From assembly GCF_016742955.1 (NCBI RefSeq), contig NZ_JABBYC010000043.1, positions 1-39,566 of the forward strand: DNA of 39,566 nt. The letters run 5' to 3'. Source of the stretch: Myceligenerans indicum. Lineage in GTDB: Bacteria; Actinomycetota; Actinomycetes; Actinomycetales; Cellulomonadaceae. Positions 26,484 through 33,070 of the stretch are shown piece by piece. A program made the position numbers and the translations under genes. The notes beneath the pieces are model-generated. The model ran no database searches. It saw only the letters and a list, made by a program, of their open reading frames with translations, and was not told the DNA's origin. Within the stretch, counting starts at the first letter, position 1; the number at the start of each line of letters is the position of its first letter.

Positions 26484-27209
26484 TCAGGCCACGGCCGGCA
26501 GCGGTGCCACGACGTCGCGGAGACGGAGCAGGGCCTGGTTCAGGATCTGCTGCACGCGCTCACGGGTCACGCCGAGCCGGCGGCTGATCTCCTCCAGCGT
26601 CCGGGTGGTGCCGTCCACGAGACCGAAGCGCAGCTCCAGCACGCGCGTCTCCACGGCGTCCAGGTGGGTCAGGGCCTGGCGCACGCGGCGGCGCAGGACC
26701 GACTGCTCGGCGCTGGGCGTGCCGTCGTGCGGGGAGGTGCCGTCCGGACCTTCGGCGCGCATGCCGGCGGCGATCGCGCGGACCACGGAGCGGCGCACCC
26801 AGCGGGTGGCGAAGGCGGCGAACGTGCCGTGGGCGGGGTCGTAGTTCTCGGCCGCGCGGACGAGGCCGACGTTGCCCTCCTGCACGAGGTCCATGAACGG
26901 CAGGCGGCCGGTGTAGACGGCCACGACGTCGGGCACGATGCGCAGGTAGGCCAGGACGAGCCGCTCCTTCGCGTATTGCCCGGACTTGACCCTGGCTTCG
27001 AGGTCGGCGCGCAGCGAGGGAGAGACCGCGTGCTTCGCGAGGGTGCGCGCGGCGGCGGTACCCAGGGCCGCCCGCTCGAGGAGCGCCGCTTCCTGGTCCG
27101 GGTCGAGCGACGGCGTGCGCTCGATGATCTCCTGGTAGGAGGCGGGGAGCGCGGGATGCGCGCCCGAACTCCGGGAGCGGCGCGAACGGGAGGCTCTGGC
27201 GGTTCTCAT
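26484..27209 (-). CDS. Sigma-70 family RNA polymerase sigma factor (group 2/3-like)
   Basis: The 241-aa protein has region 2 with YLRIVPDVVAVYTGRLPFMD and LVQEGNVGLVRAAENYDP, region 2.4-like FATRWVRRSVVRAIA, and region 4 with THLDAVETRVLELRFGL and the helix-turn-helix EEISRRLGVTRERVQQI. The DLVQEGN and region 4 style are those of primary-like sigma factors, but region 1.1 is absent and most of region 3 is reduced to a short GTSPHDGTPSAEQ linker. The N-terminus is basic (RASRSRRSRSS). ATG 27209 has AAGGAG 7 nt upstream; GTG 27212 is the alternative. No anti-sigma gene is next to it. The regulon is not evident. Confidence 0.9.
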   Translation of the reverse strand: MRTARASRSRRSRSSGAHPALPASYQEIIERTPSLDPDQEAALLERAALGTAAARTLAKHAVSPSLRADLEARVKSGQYAKERLVLAYLRIVPDVVAVYTGRLPFMDLVQEGNVGLVRAAENYDPAHGTFAAFATRWVRRSVVRAIAAGMRAEGPDGTSPHDGTPSAEQSVLRRRVRQALTHLDAVETRVLELRFGLVDGTTRTLEEISRRLGVTRERVQQILNQALLRLRDVVAPLPAVA

Positions 27210-27233
27210 CACTGATCTCCTTCGTCGTGTACG

Positions 27234-27239
27234 AAGTTA
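27234..27239 (-). promoter_or_regulatory. -10 (TAACTT) of the sigma factor gene
   Basis: TAACTT on the minus strand fits TANNNT; TTCGCT lies 16 bp upstream as a possible -35. The predicted start region falls in the inverted repeat CTTCGT-N5-ACGAAG (27220-27236), a possible operator. Confidence 0.35.
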
Positions 27240-27255
27240 CCTTGGTGGGGACATT

Positions 27256-27296
27256 AGCGAACCATTGGGCTTCCTGGGAAGGCCCAGAAGTTCGCT
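27256..27296. repeat. Nested inverted repeat between sigma factor gene and trmH
   Basis: Outer arms AGCGAAC (27256-27262) and GTTCGCT (27290-27296) enclose a second dyad GGGCTTCC / GGAAGGCCC (27267-27285, one extra G). It lies in the divergent gap and could be an operator for either gene or an RNA hairpin upstream of trmH. Confidence 0.55.
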
Positions 27297-27324
27297 GAGA
27301 GTGATAACGGGGAAATAACGAGCC

Positions 27325-28281
27325 ATGGGTGCAGAATCGGGGACCGTGACCACCTCCGACGTCGTCCACCTCGACGACCCCGCCGACGAGCGGCTCGCGG
27401 ACTACACCCGCCTGACCGACGTCGCCCTGCGCAGCAAGCACGAACCGGCCAAGGGCCTCTACATCGCCGAGAGCACCCAGGTGATCCACCGGGCGCTGGA
27501 GGCCGGCCACCGGCCCCGGTCCTTCCTCATGGCGCCCAAGTGGCTGGACACGATGGCCGACGCGATCGAGGCATGCCCGGGCGTGCCGGTCTACGTGGCC
27601 GCCGAGCCCGTGCTGCGGGAGATCACCGGGTTCCACCTGCACCGGGGGGCGCTCGCGGCGATGCACCGGCCGCCGCTCGTCCCGGCGGGCGAGGTGCTGG
27701 CGGCCGCGCGCGGGGGTGCGGGAGCGCGGCGGGTGGCCGTGCTGGAGGATCTGGTGGACCACACGAACGTGGGGTGTCGCGAATTGCGGACGCCGGAGAC
27801 TGCGGAGCCCCAGGTCGGCGAGCCGCCGCGGCGGTCAAGGGTCGCGGTCTTCGAGGATCTTGTGGACCATACCAATCTTGGTGCTGGTTTTAGGTCGGCT
27901 GCAGCTCTTGGTGTCGATGCGGTGCTGGTGACGCCACGGTGTGCGGATCCCCTGTACCGGCGGTCGGTGCGTGTGTCGATGGGGACGGTATTCCAGGTGC
28001 CGTGGACGCGGATCGAGTCGTGGCCTGCCGACATCGAGGTGCTGAAGGAGGCTGGCTTCTTCGTGGCGGGGATGACGCTGGGGGAGGGTGCGATCACGCT
28101 GGACGAGCTGGTCGCTCAGGAGCATCAGAATCTGGCGCTCGTGTTCGGGACCGAGGGGCACGGCATGAGGTCGGACACTGATCGGTTGCTGGATGCGCGG
28201 GTGACTATCCCGATGGTGGGCGGGGTGGACTCCCTGAACGTCGCGGCGGCGTCGGCGGTGACGTTCTATGCGACGCGGTGA
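27325..28281 (+). CDS. TrmH/SpoU-family rRNA 2'-O-methyltransferase, chimeric
   Basis: SPOUT methyltransferases of this kind methylate ribose in rRNA or tRNA. The 318-aa protein has an N-terminal substrate-binding domain (residues about 20-120), then the knot: NLGAGFRSAA (motif 1 N-x-G-x3-R), LVFGTEGHGM (motif 2) and VDSLNVAAASAV (motif 3). Unusually, the entry strand is present twice: RVAVLEDLVDHTNVG (136-150) and RVAVFEDLVDHTNLG (172-186), separated by 21 residues starting CRELRTPE. The normal protein has one copy, so this one has a 36-residue insertion. Codons before the duplication are strongly C-ending; after it G- and T-ending codons rise. Activity may survive, because the second copy heads a complete knot. 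ATG 27325 lacks a ribosome site; GTG 27346 is an alternative. Confidence 0.88.
   Translation: MGAESGTVTTSDVVHLDDPADERLADYTRLTDVALRSKHEPAKGLYIAESTQVIHRALEAGHRPRSFLMAPKWLDTMADAIEACPGVPVYVAAEPVLREITGFHLHRGALAAMHRPPLVPAGEVLAAARGGAGARRVAVLEDLVDHTNVGCRELRTPETAEPQVGEPPRRSRVAVFEDLVDHTNLGAGFRSAAALGVDAVLVTPRCADPLYRRSVRVSMGTVFQVPWTRIESWPADIEVLKEAGFFVAGMTLGEGAITLDELVAQEHQNLALVFGTEGHGMRSDTDRLLDARVTIPMVGGVDSLNVAAASAVTFYATR
27730..27882 (+). repeat. Diverged direct repeat inside trmH (integration or recombination scar)
   Basis: Copy 1 is 27730-27774 and copy 2 is 27838-27882. In DNA they share about 32 of 45 bases, with the best block GAGGATCT-x-GTGGACCA; in protein 13 of 15 residues agree. The 63 bp between encode an unrelated linker. 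Two diverged and not identical copies point to joining of sequences from two lineages. Confidence 0.8.
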
Positions 28282-28847
28282 CGGTGGCCATGCTCATGCG
28301 GCCCGTCCTCATCACAGCCTGTTCCTGGCTGACTTCGTTGAGCCTGCATCCCGATGTGGCGAGCACGGTGGTGGGCTGACGGAGTTCCTGCGCCTCGATC
28401 AGGTCGCTCGACTGCACTGGCCTGACGACGTCGTTGAGCAGTGGCTCTACGACCATGCTGACAATGCGTCCTTCCACAAGGACTACGGGCTGGTTGACCT
28501 CTCTCGGATCGACTGGCAGGTAGAAGCGCTGTCACTAGATCTCCTGATGGAGATGCCGACTGGACCGTCCGATGGCGATGTGATCGAGTACTTCGCGAGA
28601 GACCCGGAGCACTGGGTCGCTGTTCGGCGACGTCGTGAGCACATGGGTGTGGCGGAGATGCGGGACGTCCATGGCACCTGGAAGCGCTGGCCTCTGGTCC
28701 TGGACCCGGGTGCTGCTGGGACCAGGTGCGCAGGGGCTCCAGCTCATCGAGGGGCGCACGAGGGTAGGCATTCTGCGTGGTCGCCGTCGCCAAGAGAGCT
28801 TCGTCGCCGACCGCCATCTGGCTTGGGTCGGCCGCAGGCGCGCATGA
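28268..28847 (+). pseudogene. Frameshifted gene of unknown function
   Basis: The first frame runs from ATG 28268, overlapping the trmH end, to about 28706 with natural-looking protein (RLHWPDDVVEQWLYDHA, VDLSRIDWQVEALSLDLL). It then degenerates, while the frame one base later continues with VLLGPGAQGLQLIEGRTR and VGILRGRRRQESFV up to the stop at 28845. Joining them at the CCCGGG run near 28706-28710 gives about 193 residues with VLDP running into VLLGPG. A single-base indel in a G run could be real decay or an assembly error. I recognise no domain; the EGRTR stretch is the most distinctive motif. Codon use is less C-rich than in the core genes. Confidence 0.6.
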
Positions 28848-28898
28848 GCCGCCTGACGCCAGGCCAGGCTCCGTGCTCGACCGCAACTGCACGGCACA

Positions 28899-29091
28899 AT
28901 GGAATCCTCACCAGCCTGGGAGCACTCGCCGTTGAACTCTCCAGCACAACTCGCCACGCAGATCCGCTTCCACCTCGAGACCCTGGGCGAGACCAACGCG
29001 CACCACCCGTTCGAGCAGTTGTGCCTCGGCCTGACCCGCCGTCGCATTGTCAGCAACGTCATGCCGGCGACAGGACCCGTGTCTGCTGGCA
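28899..29091 (+). pseudogene. N-terminal fragment of an actinobacterial protein cut by an IS remnant
   Basis: From ATG 28899 the frame encodes SPLNSPAQLATQIRFHLETL, GETNAHHPFEQLCLGLTRRR and NVMPATGPVSAG (about 64 residues), then changes abruptly into the reverse complement of a transposase end. From memory, this opening (N-x-H-x-FE, then LPATGPVxAGGDQGRDFET) begins a family of large proteins in which GGDQGRDFET marks a restriction-endonuclease-like domain. Here the sequence stops just before that motif. The family name is a memory-based inference; the truncation itself is visible. Confidence 0.5.
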
Positions 29092-29640
29092 GCCCGGCCG
29101 CGGCGGCCGGGTACAGCGGCGGCAGGACGTGGGTGCGCGCGGCGGTGATGTCGTGGGTCGATCCCGGCGCGACGGGCGAGACCCATTCCGGATACCCGTC
29201 CGGGCCGGTCAGGACCTGGATGTTCCCGCCGCGCCGGTCGTGTTTTCCCGACCACCACAGATCCGCAGCCCTCTGGCCGGGCGCGGCCGTCTTCGTGGTC
29301 TCGATCAGGTGCCCTCCAGGCAGACATATGGCCGCTGCTCGGCCCGCGCGGTCGCCAGCACCTGCGGCAGACGCGGCGCGCGAGCGGCCAGGACATCGAT
29401 CGCCTCGTGCACGTACCGGTAGGCCGTGGCCACGCTGATGCCCGCATCGGCGGCCAGGACCTTCAACGTGGTGGCCTCCTTGAACCAGCGCAGCACCAGC
29501 AGCGCCTGGACGCGCGCGGACGCCGCACGCTGGACGGGACGGGCACCTGCACGACGTCGATGCGCTATGAGCCACCTGGTCACCGCCTCCAAAGTGGTCG
29601 CGGGCACGTCGAGACTGGCACGATAGGAGATCAACGCGGG
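29085..29640 (-). pseudogene. IS5-type DDE transposase, frameshifted and truncated
   Basis: Reading from about 29640: ALISYRASLDVPATTLEAV, LLVLRWFKEATTLKVLAADA, the HTH GISVATAYRYVHEAIDVLA, then PYVCLEGT and a stop at 29305. The next frame continues with LIETTKTAAPGQRAADLW, WSGKHDRRGGNIQVLTGP and APGSTHDITAARTHVLPP, ending at AAAAGLP near 29090. Restoring one base at about 29308-29310 rejoins the DGTLIETD-like catalytic strand. The C-terminal third of the transposase, with the final Glu region, is missing. The element is inserted in the opposite direction into the gene starting at 28899. It is inactive. Confidence 0.85.
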
Positions 29641-29669
29641 GTCCTTGCAGGTCAGGGGTTCGGATGTCT

Positions 29670-29840
29670 TGGCGGACTTCACTGTTCGGCATCGCGCAGG
29701 CCACCGTCTCGCGCATCTGGCGCTACCTGCTGCCGCTGATCGGGCCGGTCACCGCACAAGTCCGACCTCGCCGCCCCGACCGATCTTCCCTACTCGAGGC
29801 TATGTGGCCGCGCAACCATTGGCCAATTCGGTCGGTTTGA
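29670..29840 (+). pseudogene. Fragment of a second transposase (HTH part)
   Basis: The frame starting at 29670 reads SLFGIAQATVSRIWRYLLPL then IGPVTAQV, a helix-turn-helix typical of IS5-type transposases, in the plus direction. After about 29760 the similarity ends and the frame runs to a stop at 29838. It abuts the reversed transposase remnant (29085-29640) and overlaps the end of the lipoprotein gene at 29800. It shows that more than one insertion happened here. Confidence 0.55.
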
Positions 29841-30270
29841 CTTGACCATCTCTCTTGAAAGCCACCACATCCGATGAATCTGGATTTCCGCCTGCTTGAA
29901 TAAGCAGCTTCGACACGCCGCCAACGACTGCAGGGAAGATAATAATCAATTCTTCACCCGGCCCGGCCAACGGAGCATTCGTTCCCGCATGAATCTTAGT
30001 ATGGTCTATCAGATATCGCCCATGGAAATTCACGGGCTTACCGTCATAGGACATAGATTCATGAGTAAGGTACGCCGACGGGAACCGGCATGCAGAAAAC
30101 GACCCGTCCGGACCAAATCGAAGAATCGGAAATCCCTCCGAATTTTCAGGCCCAGACCAATTGCCGGCCAAGTCCTTTGCTGCGACCTCGGTCGGGCTCC
30201 CGAGATCCACCGGATAGTCCAGGGGTGCACATCCCGCAAGAAAAACCGCTACGAGAGGAGCGAGGACCAT
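29800..30270 (-). CDS. Small lipoprotein, lower-GC accessory gene
   Basis: The 156-aa protein starts MVLAPLVAVFLAGCAP, a short signal with lipobox LAGC, so it should be anchored outside the membrane. The mature part contains KDLAGNWSGPENSEG, FPILRFGPDGSFSACRFP and EELIIIFPAVVGG, an all-beta look of the G-x-W...DG-x-F type common in small actinobacterial lipoproteins. Base composition is clearly lower in GC than the rest of the window and codons such as AAT, TTT and CTT are frequent, a sign of foreign origin. The frame is open upstream to 30462 without a stop. GTG 30279 is an alternative start. Immunity lipoprotein is one possibility, not shown. Confidence 0.72.
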   Translation of the reverse strand: MVLAPLVAVFLAGCAPLDYPVDLGSPTEVAAKDLAGNWSGPENSEGFPILRFGPDGSFSACRFPSAYLTHESMSYDGKPVNFHGRYLIDHTKIHAGTNAPLAGPGEELIIIFPAVVGGVSKLLIQAGGNPDSSDVVAFKRDGQVKPTELANGCAAT

Positions 30271-30562
30271 TGTCCGCACACAACCTAGTCCCACTGAATC
30301 CTGCTTCCCGGAATAATCGTAGGTATACCTCTCGTGCCAAACAAACTCTTGAGATACACGCCCTCCAAATGAGCCCTCGGTGATGACATTCTTGACTCGG
30401 TCAACTCCGGGAATATTGTATCCGAACCGCGTTGCCGAGGCGAGCGTCGTGTCATTGAGCACTTGCAGCGTTATTCAGCTGGCCAGGCGGCAGAACTCCA
30501 GATTGCACATCGCGGCTCTCGTCCGCATGCGAGAACGCTATTCAGGGGCGGGGGTTGGGTCC
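30271..30562. other. Lower-GC gap upstream of the lipoprotein, possible gene remnant
   Basis: No complete gene is visible. On the minus strand the lipoprotein frame stays open back to GTG 30462 with protein-like content (ATRFGYNIPGVDRVKNVI, EGSFGGRVSQEF, WHERYTYDYSGK), preceded by an in-frame stop 12 nt further upstream. It may be the C-terminal remnant of a gene once lying upstream of the lipoprotein, or a non-coding leader. TAGGTT at 30282-30287 (minus strand) could be a -10 for the lipoprotein with a short leader. Confidence 0.4.
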
Positions 30563-30601
30563 GTTCTCAAGGAGGCTGGCTACTTCGTTCCTGGGATGAC
30601 C
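30563..30601 (+). pseudogene. Remnant of a trmH 3' part
   Basis: In frame +1 from 30563 the sequence encodes VLKEAGYFVPGMT. The intact gene has VLKEAGFFVAGMT at 28039-28077: 11 of 13 residues and 32 of 39 bases agree. Similarity stops on both sides. It lies in the same orientation as trmH, 22 bp from the end of the nuclease-like gene, and marks the far side of the rearranged segment. Confidence 0.6.
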
Positions 30602-30623
30602 CCCTTCGTACCGCCGTGCTCCG

Positions 30624-31178
30624 TCAGCGGTCCTCGTGCTGAGAACGTGTGCTGGGTTCTCGTCGGGCGGTCCAGTGTGTTGCGGGGTTCGGTGCCAGCG
30701 TCGAGGTGACGTATGCCTTGTGGATCCCGAGGGCCTTCTGTGCGCGGCGCAGCTTGTCCTGCAGGGGCATGAGCACGGGCTGGACCTGCTTCGCGCCGCG
30801 CCCGGCGTCCTTGACGTCGATGTGGAGTGCCAGGTGGATCCGGTCGGCCGCGGAGCAGGCAACGGCGAGTTCTCGCGCCGGGCTGTCGGACATAGAGCGT
30901 GCGAGGGCGTAGAGCAGCGCCATGGTGCCGGCTGCTTTCCGGCCGACCGTGTTCGCCAGGTCGTCGGGCTGTTGCGCTCCGGGGTAGGTGTAGTCCTTCA
31001 TCTCGATCAGCCACAGATCGAGCTCGTCGAGCGCGACGACGTCGCATCCCTCGAGTCCCAGCTGCGTTGCCCTCCTGTACTGGGGGAGTTCGTCGAAGAT
31101 CTCGGTGCGCCAGTCGGCCGGGAACTTGAACCAGGTGCCGTCGACGAGCACCTCGGTGGGCGCGGTGGTGGATGGCAT
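30624..31178 (-). CDS. Putative PD-(D/E)xK-like nuclease, partner of the AAA ATPase
   Basis: The 184-aa protein has GLEGCDVVALDELDLWLIEM and then KDY, giving Asp46...Glu59-x-Lys61, the spacing and hydrophobic strand expected for a PD-(D/E)xK nuclease core. A helix (AGTMALLYALARSM) and a later strand pair (ADRIHLALHIDVKD) follow. A conserved opening VDGTWFKFPADWRTEIFDE precedes the core. No membrane segment is present. It starts 6 nt after the ATPase stop and is certainly co-transcribed with it. The pairing suggests an ATPase-gated effector, but the nuclease call rests on motif reading only and could be wrong; a structural, non-catalytic role is possible. GC is lower than in core genes. Confidence 0.6.
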   Translation of the reverse strand: MPSTTAPTEVLVDGTWFKFPADWRTEIFDELPQYRRATQLGLEGCDVVALDELDLWLIEMKDYTYPGAQQPDDLANTVGRKAAGTMALLYALARSMSDSPARELAVACSAADRIHLALHIDVKDAGRGAKQVQPVLMPLQDKLRRAQKALGIHKAYVTSTLAPNPATHWTARREPSTRSQHEDR

Positions 31179-31184
31179 GGCGCG

Positions 31185-32237
31185 TCACCAGGCCAGGTAG
31201 CGGCCGGCCTGTTCGGCCTCGGCCTCCAGGGCGGCGACGTACTCGATCTCGTCGAGGTCGTGGCTCGTCTGGGCGATGACCTCGGCGAGAGCCCGGCCCT
31301 CGGCGTCGTCGGCCTGGCGCCGGGCCAGACCGATGTAGCGCGTGTCGATCCCTCCGGCTGCCATCTGCAGTTCCCGCAGCAGGAACATGCTGTGGGTGGC
31401 GACGAAGATCTGGGATCCCTGTGACGCCAGTTCTACGAGCGCGCCGGCCACGGCCTTCTGCGACGCGGGATTGAGGTTGGCCTCGGGCTCGTCCCAGAAC
31501 AGATAACCGCCTTCGAGAAGGACGCCCGAGGCGATGAGCCTGACGATCATCGCGAGCTTCCGATGGCCTTCAGCAAGCAGTGGTGCCTCAAGGTTGCCGA
31601 TGCCCGGTTGCTTGAGGTAGAAGCGCCCGCCCTTCTCGATGACGGTACCGCCCTGAAGGATCTCCGTGAACGGCTTCAGGAGGTTGCTGGCGCGTTGCTC
31701 GCGCGGGCCGCGCAGGGCGGGTCGCAGCAAGAGGTCGACGGTGTCCTTCCACGTTTCCTCGAAATTCGTCTCGCGCGTGTTGTACAAGGAGACGAATGAG
31801 GCGCCGAGTGAGAACAGTTCGTACGGCGGCAGGAAGACGGGTTCGTCCTCGAGTTCGCGGTTCGGGACGCTGGAGACAGCGACCTCACGCTTTGCGTGCG
31901 ATGAGAAGGAAACCCCGAGTGGTTCGCCGATACCGGCGTACTTGATCCTGATGTCCGTCGCACTCGTGCCGCGAACGCGGCGCGAGAGACGGCCGATGCT
32001 CTCCGGTCGGAACGCGCCGACGAGCTTAGAGGCGACAGCCGTTCCGAGGTCCTTCTTGGTGAGTGCATCGGCCTCTGCGAGCGCCTTCGTGGCCGCGTAG
32101 AGCAGCTTGAGGAGCTGGGACTTGCCTGTCGCGTTGTCGCCGACGACGACATTCAGACCGGGTGCCAGCTGTATGTCGAGCTTGCCGAACGGGCCGAAGG
32201 CCGACGCGTCGAGGTGCGCCAGCGGGTGTTTCGCCAT
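31185..32237 (-). CDS. SMC/ABC-like AAA ATPase (AAA_15/AAA_21 type)
   Basis: The 350-aa protein has Walker A GDNATGKS (33-40) after LNVVV, a signature-like LLAEGHRK (220-227), Walker B YLFWDE (245-250), D-loop PEANLNP and H-loop ATHSMFLLREL with His282. This is the ATPase class of OLD, PtuA, RloC and AriA-type proteins. There is no TOPRIM domain at the C-terminus (it ends EAEAEQAGRYLAW), so it is not an OLD nuclease. The insert at residues 60-215 contains VFLPPYELFSLGASF. Such ATPases act as sensors in two-gene defence systems. The partner effector gene follows after 6 nt. A TAGACT -10 ends 7 nt before its ATG, indicating leaderless expression. Confidence 0.88.
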   Translation of the reverse strand: MAKHPLAHLDASAFGPFGKLDIQLAPGLNVVVGDNATGKSQLLKLLYAATKALAEADALTKKDLGTAVASKLVGAFRPESIGRLSRRVRGTSATDIRIKYAGIGEPLGVSFSSHAKREVAVSSVPNRELEDEPVFLPPYELFSLGASFVSLYNTRETNFEETWKDTVDLLLRPALRGPREQRASNLLKPFTEILQGGTVIEKGGRFYLKQPGIGNLEAPLLAEGHRKLAMIVRLIASGVLLEGGYLFWDEPEANLNPASQKAVAGALVELASQGSQIFVATHSMFLLRELQMAAGGIDTRYIGLARRQADDAEGRALAEVIAQTSHDLDEIEYVAALEAEAEQAGRYLAW

Positions 32238-32244
32238 GGCGCAG

Positions 32245-32250
32245 AGTCTA
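32245..32250 (-). promoter_or_regulatory. Leaderless -10 (TAGACT) of the AAA ATPase operon
   Basis: TAGACT on the minus strand is followed by CTGCGCC (7 nt) and ATG 32237. The hexamer is identical to that of the DUF3099-type gene. The rest of the gap up to 32511 shows no gene I can support. Confidence 0.5.
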
Positions 32251-32511
32251 GGTCGCCGGGCCGGTCGGACCGGGGATTTCGCGGAGCCGTTCTCACACCA
32301 TCCGCGCCCGGTGCGCCGTCTGTGAGATCAGTGGGTGCGGGGTGAACAGGCGGGAGCAGTACAGCGGTCGTCGTGGCCGCAGGCCTGGGCGACGGCGGGT
32401 CGTGCGCCCAGCGTGCTCGCCTCGGCGCGACGTCGGTTCGATGCCCGTGGTCACCGTGTTGCGGGGCTCATGATCGGCGGCGGTGCCGGGGAGCCGCTGG
32501 CTGGGTGCCGG

Positions 32512-32517
32512 TACGCT
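32512..32517 (+). promoter_or_regulatory. Leaderless -10 (TACGCT) of the 32525 gene
   Basis: TACGCT is followed by TCTCGTG (7 nt) and ATG 32525. The same hexamer and spacing serve the tetR gene. Confidence 0.5.
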
Positions 32518-32524
32518 TCTCGTG

Positions 32525-33016
32525 ATGAAACCGTCAAACCACCCGTACCCGTCCGGGCGTCGCGGAGCGCCGAACCGGAGGTTCCTGGCCCTCGTCGCGG
32601 GGGTGGTTCTCCTGGCCACTTTGATGATCGGAGCCTGCCTCGCACTCGCTTCCTGTAGTGGGAACATTTTTCTCAACAGCAGAGCGGTCGAGACTCCGTC
32701 GTTCGGCGTCTGGCGCTTCGACGAACATCCTGGGGGTGGGTTCTCCGAGATCATCGTTCAGCGAGACGGCCGGATACGGGTCGTGGGAGCCAGGGTTCTT
32801 GCGGAGCAGGCCGGATGTCCGGCCTCGGAATCGGTGGAAGACGGTTACTACAACTGGTCGACCGGTTCCAAGGGTTCGATCGTGCTTGAAGGCGACCGGC
32901 TTGCGGCCTGGCCGTTGCCGGAAAAGTTTGGGAACGGGGTCACCTGGTCGAAGATCTCGGTCAATCCATGTGGGATCGAACTGCGGGACGGGCTCGTCTG
33001 GATGCTCAGATTGTAG
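32525..33016 (+). CDS. Small exported protein, probable lipoprotein
   Basis: The 163-aa protein has a basic N-region (SGRRGAPNRR), a hydrophobic helix (FLALVAGVVLLATLMIGACL) and the lipobox-like LASC. The mature part includes SFGVWRFDEHPGGGF, SEIIVQRDGRIRVVGARV and a pair of later cysteines (AGCPAS and VNPCG) that may form a disulfide. The G-x-W...GF-x-x-I...DG pattern resembles the lipoprotein at 29800-30270, so they may be distant relatives. No function is known to me. The start is set by the leaderless -10. Confidence 0.75.
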   Translation: MKPSNHPYPSGRRGAPNRRFLALVAGVVLLATLMIGACLALASCSGNIFLNSRAVETPSFGVWRFDEHPGGGFSEIIVQRDGRIRVVGARVLAEQAGCPASESVEDGYYNWSTGSKGSIVLEGDRLAAWPLPEKFGNGVTWSKISVNPCGIELRDGLVWMLRL

Positions 33017-33058
33017 AAGCGCAGCTCTCTCGCCTCATTTTCGCGGTAGGGCGGCCGC

Positions 33059-33064
33059 TAAGGT
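33059..33064 (+). promoter_or_regulatory. Leaderless -10 (TAAGGT) of the 33071 gene
   Basis: TAAGGT is followed by CTGCTC (6 nt) and ATG 33071, with no ribosome site between. Confidence 0.45.
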
Positions 33065-33070
33065 CTGCTC

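Noticed and set aside
28039..28077. Shared VLKEAG motif as a simple chance match with 30563-30601
   Set aside because: Chance was considered, but 11 of 13 residues in the same orientation beside the other scar is better explained by descent, so it was kept as a finding.
29641..29669. Possible terminal inverted repeat of the IS remnant
   Set aside because: The other end of the element is lost, so no matching repeat or target duplication can be shown.
32440..32524. Peptide RVAGLMIGGGAGEPLAG resembling the start of ADP-ribosylglycohydrolases
   Set aside because: Too short, no following family motifs, and it overlaps a promoter-like region; treated as chance.
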